NCBI GenBank assembly: GCA_030601545.1
Contig: JAUVTM010000018.1
Location: 1 to 15,043, forward strand
Direction of reading: 5' to 3'
DNA: 15,043 nt
Source: Syntrophobacterales bacterium
Lineage (GTDB): Bacteria > Desulfobacterota > Syntrophobacteria > BM002
Shown here: positions 13,039 to 15,043 of the stretch, in pieces
Position numbering within the stretch: the stretch's first letter is position 1
Layout of the letters: every line of letters starts with the position of its first letter
Translations under genes and position numbers: made by a program
Notes under the pieces: model-generated
Told to the model about the DNA's origin: nothing
The model's input: only the letters and a program-made list of their open reading frames with translations
Database searches by the model: none

Positions 13039-14964
13039 ATGGCAAAAATTATCGGCATTGATCTAGGGACGACAAACTCAGTCGTTGCAGTGATGGAAGG
13101 CAAAGAGGCAAAGGTCCTCACAAATGCCGAAGGAGGCCGCACGACTCCGTCTATTGTCGCTTTCACAGAAAGTGGCGAGCGGCTATTGGGTCAGGTTGCA
13201 AAAAGACAGGCAATCACCAATCCCGAGAACACAGTCTATGCGGTCAAACGCTTGATCGGTAGGAAGTATGACTCTCCAGAGGTCAAGCACGATATTTCCA
13301 TCTGCCCTTACGAGATCGTCAAAGCTAACAACGGTGATGCACACATCCAGATTCGTGGCAAGGAGTATAGCCCCGCAGAGATTTCGGCCATGGTTCTGCA
13401 GAAGATGAAGCAGACCGCGGAGGATTATCTGGGTGAAAAGGTGACCGATGCGGTGATCACTGTACCTGCTTACTTCAACGACAGTCAGCGCCAGGCCACC
13501 AAAGATGCTGGCCGAATAGCTGGGCTCAATGTTCTGAGGATTATCAACGAACCCACGGCAGCTTCACTTGCCTACGGCCTCGACAAGAAAAAAGACGAGA
13601 AGATTGCGGTCTTTGATTTGGGCGGCGGCACATATGATATTTCCATTTTGGAAATTGGTGATGGCGTTTTTGAGGTAAAGGCGACAAATGGAGATACTCA
13701 CCTGGGTGGAGAGGATTTCGACCAGAGGATTATTGCTTGGCTGGCTGATGAGTTTCGTAAAGACCAGGGGTTTGATCTTCGGGGAGACAAAATGGCCTTG
13801 CAGCGTCTCAAAGAGGCTGCAGAGAAGGCCAAGATGGAGCTCTCCACCTCCATGGAAACCGAGATCAACCTGCCGTTTGTCACCGCTGACGCCAGTGGTC
13901 CTAAGCACCTCAATATGAAGTTAAGTAGATCCAAGATGGAGTCATTGGTGGAGGATCTCGTTGAAAAACTGGTTCCTCCCATACAAACCGCTCTCAAGGA
14001 TGCAGGCTTGGCGACCTCAGAGATCGATGAGGTGATCCTGGTGGGCGGTATGACCCGGATGCCCAAGATCCAAGAAAAGGTTAAGGAACTTTTTGGCAAG
14101 GAGCCACATAAAGGAGTCAACCCCGATGAAGTGGTTGGCGTAGGTGCTGCAATTCAGGCCGGAGTGCTCAAAGGCGACGTGAAAGATGTACTGCTTTTGG
14201 ATATCACCCCGCTCTCGCTTGGTATTGAGACTCTGGGCGGAGTAATGACCAAGCTCATCGAAAAAAATACTACCATCCCAACTCGGAAGAGCCAGATTTT
14301 TTCTACGGCTGCCGATAATCAGCCGGCCGTCTCCATCCACGTGTTGCAGGGTGAGCGGGAGATGGCGGCAGGTAACAAGACTCTGGGACGCTTCGAGTTG
14401 GTGGGCATCCCCCCAGCACCGAGGGGACTTCCGCAGATTGACGTGACCTTCGATATTGATGCCAATGGAATTGTTAACGTCTCGGCCAAGGACCTGGGAA
14501 CAGGAAAGGAGCAGTCCATCAGCATCACCGCTTCCAGCGGTTTGAGTGAGGAGGAGATCCAACAAGCCATCAAGGAAGCGGATATGCACTCTGAGGAGGA
14601 CAAGAAGAAGAGAGAACTGGTCGAGGCTAAGAACAATGCCGACTCTCTCATCTATCATACCGAGAAAACCCTGAAAGAAATGGAAGACAAGGTTGACGCG
14701 GCCACCAAGCAAAATGTAGAGGAGCAGGTGCAGCGGCTCAGAACAGCTATGGAAGGTGATGATGCTGAAGCCATCAAGCAAGCTTCAGAAGAGCTGATGC
14801 AGGCTTCACACAAAGTGGCAGAAGCCATGTACCAGCAGGCAACTCAGGACACCGGGGCTGAGGCGGCTCAGGAGCACCCCGGGGAGGCTGCTGCTGGCGG
14901 TGCTGACAGCGATGAAGAAGTAGTTGAAGCGGAGTTTGAGGAGGTTGATGACGACAAAAAGTAA
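13039..14964 (+). CDS. dnaK: Chaperone protein DnaK (Hsp70)
   Basis: ATP-dependent Hsp70 chaperone. The ATG at 13039 follows AGGAGG (13028-13033). The 641-residue product is full length. The nucleotide-binding domain has GIDLGTTNS (6-14), VKRLIGR, AYFNDSQRQATKDAGRIAG, the phosphate-2 loop DLGGGTYD (193-200, Thr198 the autophosphorylation-type Thr) and ILVGGMTRMP. The hydrophobic interdomain linker is DVLLLDITPL (383-392). The substrate domain follows (SLGIETLGGVMTKLI, LQGEREMAAGNKTLGRFEL), then the helical lid and an acidic tail ending VEAEFEEVDDDKK. It is the last gene of the hrcA-grpE-dnaK operon; a terminator follows after about 30 bp, so dnaJ is not part of this transcript. Confidence 0.99.
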   Translation: MAKIIGIDLGTTNSVVAVMEGKEAKVLTNAEGGRTTPSIVAFTESGERLLGQVAKRQAITNPENTVYAVKRLIGRKYDSPEVKHDISICPYEIVKANNGDAHIQIRGKEYSPAEISAMVLQKMKQTAEDYLGEKVTDAVITVPAYFNDSQRQATKDAGRIAGLNVLRIINEPTAASLAYGLDKKKDEKIAVFDLGGGTYDISILEIGDGVFEVKATNGDTHLGGEDFDQRIIAWLADEFRKDQGFDLRGDKMALQRLKEAAEKAKMELSTSMETEINLPFVTADASGPKHLNMKLSRSKMESLVEDLVEKLVPPIQTALKDAGLATSEIDEVILVGGMTRMPKIQEKVKELFGKEPHKGVNPDEVVGVGAAIQAGVLKGDVKDVLLLDITPLSLGIETLGGVMTKLIEKNTTIPTRKSQIFSTAADNQPAVSIHVLQGEREMAAGNKTLGRFELVGIPPAPRGLPQIDVTFDIDANGIVNVSAKDLGTGKEQSISITASSGLSEEEIQQAIKEADMHSEEDKKKRELVEAKNNADSLIYHTEKTLKEMEDKVDAATKQNVEEQVQRLRTAMEGDDAEAIKQASEELMQASHKVAEAMYQQATQDTGAEAAQEHPGEAAAGGADSDEEVVEAEFEEVDDDKK

Positions 14965-14993
14965 CCGTCAATAGGGGCTTGCTTAATGCTATC

Positions 14994-15043
14994 AAAGGGT
15001 GCTAAAAAGACCTCGTTTCGAGAGGTTAAAGCACCCTTTTTTT
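14994..15043 (+). terminator. Strong intrinsic terminator after dnaK
   Basis: The 10-bp outer stem AAAGGGTGCT (14994-15003) / AGCACCCTTT (15030-15039) encloses a second small hairpin (CTCG/CGAG, 15012-15022). A T-run continues to the window edge. It marks the end of the heat-shock operon. The complementary A-run upstream could let it work in both directions. Confidence 0.9.

Noticed and set aside
14017..14781. A 254-codon open frame on the minus strand inside dnaK
   Set aside because: It lies entirely within a full-length DnaK with all motifs intact; it is a codon-bias shadow.
14994..15039. A second CIRCE-like element after dnaK, because GGGTGCTAA and TTAAAGCACCC resemble CIRCE arms
   Set aside because: The arms do not match TTAGCACTC/GAGTGCTAA, the spacer is far longer than 9 bp, and a T-run follows; it is an intrinsic terminator.

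Overview
The window reads as ordinary chromosomal DNA of a Desulfobacterota (deltaproteobacterial) bacterium. This is inferred from gene content and order: a liv-type branched-chain amino acid importer, an NtrC-family two-component pair, a CIRCE-controlled hrcA-grpE-dnaK operon, and protein sequences typical of that group. No rRNA, tRNA, insertion sequence, phage gene or CRISPR array was seen. All genes are on the plus strand.

Layout. (1) 1-3703: livH (5' end outside the window), livM, livG and livF, encoding two permeases and two ATPases; the substrate-binding protein is not in the window. (2) 3704-4042: non-coding, with palindromes and heptad repeats. (3) 4043-5386: rarA, an AAA+ replication-recombination ATPase. 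(4) 5387-5602: non-coding, built largely of 7-bp repeats. (5) 5603-7095: two overlapping genes for exported or membrane-anchored TPR proteins. (6) 7169-10297: a membrane histidine kinase and an NtrC-type response regulator, with an inverted heptad-repeat island between them. (7) 10298-11087: a 790-bp region without a protein gene. (8) 11051-14964: CIRCE, hrcA, grpE and dnaK, closed by a strong terminator at the window end.

The most interesting part is region 7 read together with the response regulator. Directly after the regulator stop lie three 11-bp direct repeats, one helical turn apart. An AT-rich stretch follows, then a sequence matching the sigma-54 -24/-12 promoter consensus with exact spacing, and about 120 nt later a strong intrinsic terminator. 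No convincing ORF lies between promoter and terminator. This looks like a sigma-54-dependent small RNA controlled by the adjacent two-component system, similar in layout to LuxO-Qrr or the sigma-54-driven GlmY/GlmZ RNAs. The regulator also appears to have lost the usual C-terminal Fis helix-turn-helix and carries a winged-helix domain instead, so its DNA site may not be a normal NtrC-type palindrome.

A second theme is that most intergenic gaps hold degenerate tandem repeats with a strict 7-bp period (895-961, 3966-4032, 5404-5487, 5592-5619, 8717-8826, 10764-10908). Several are arranged as inverted arms around a unique or hairpin-rich centre. The repeat words differ between sites but the period is shared. 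One array, (CGCTATG)x4, supplies the likely start codon of a TPR gene.
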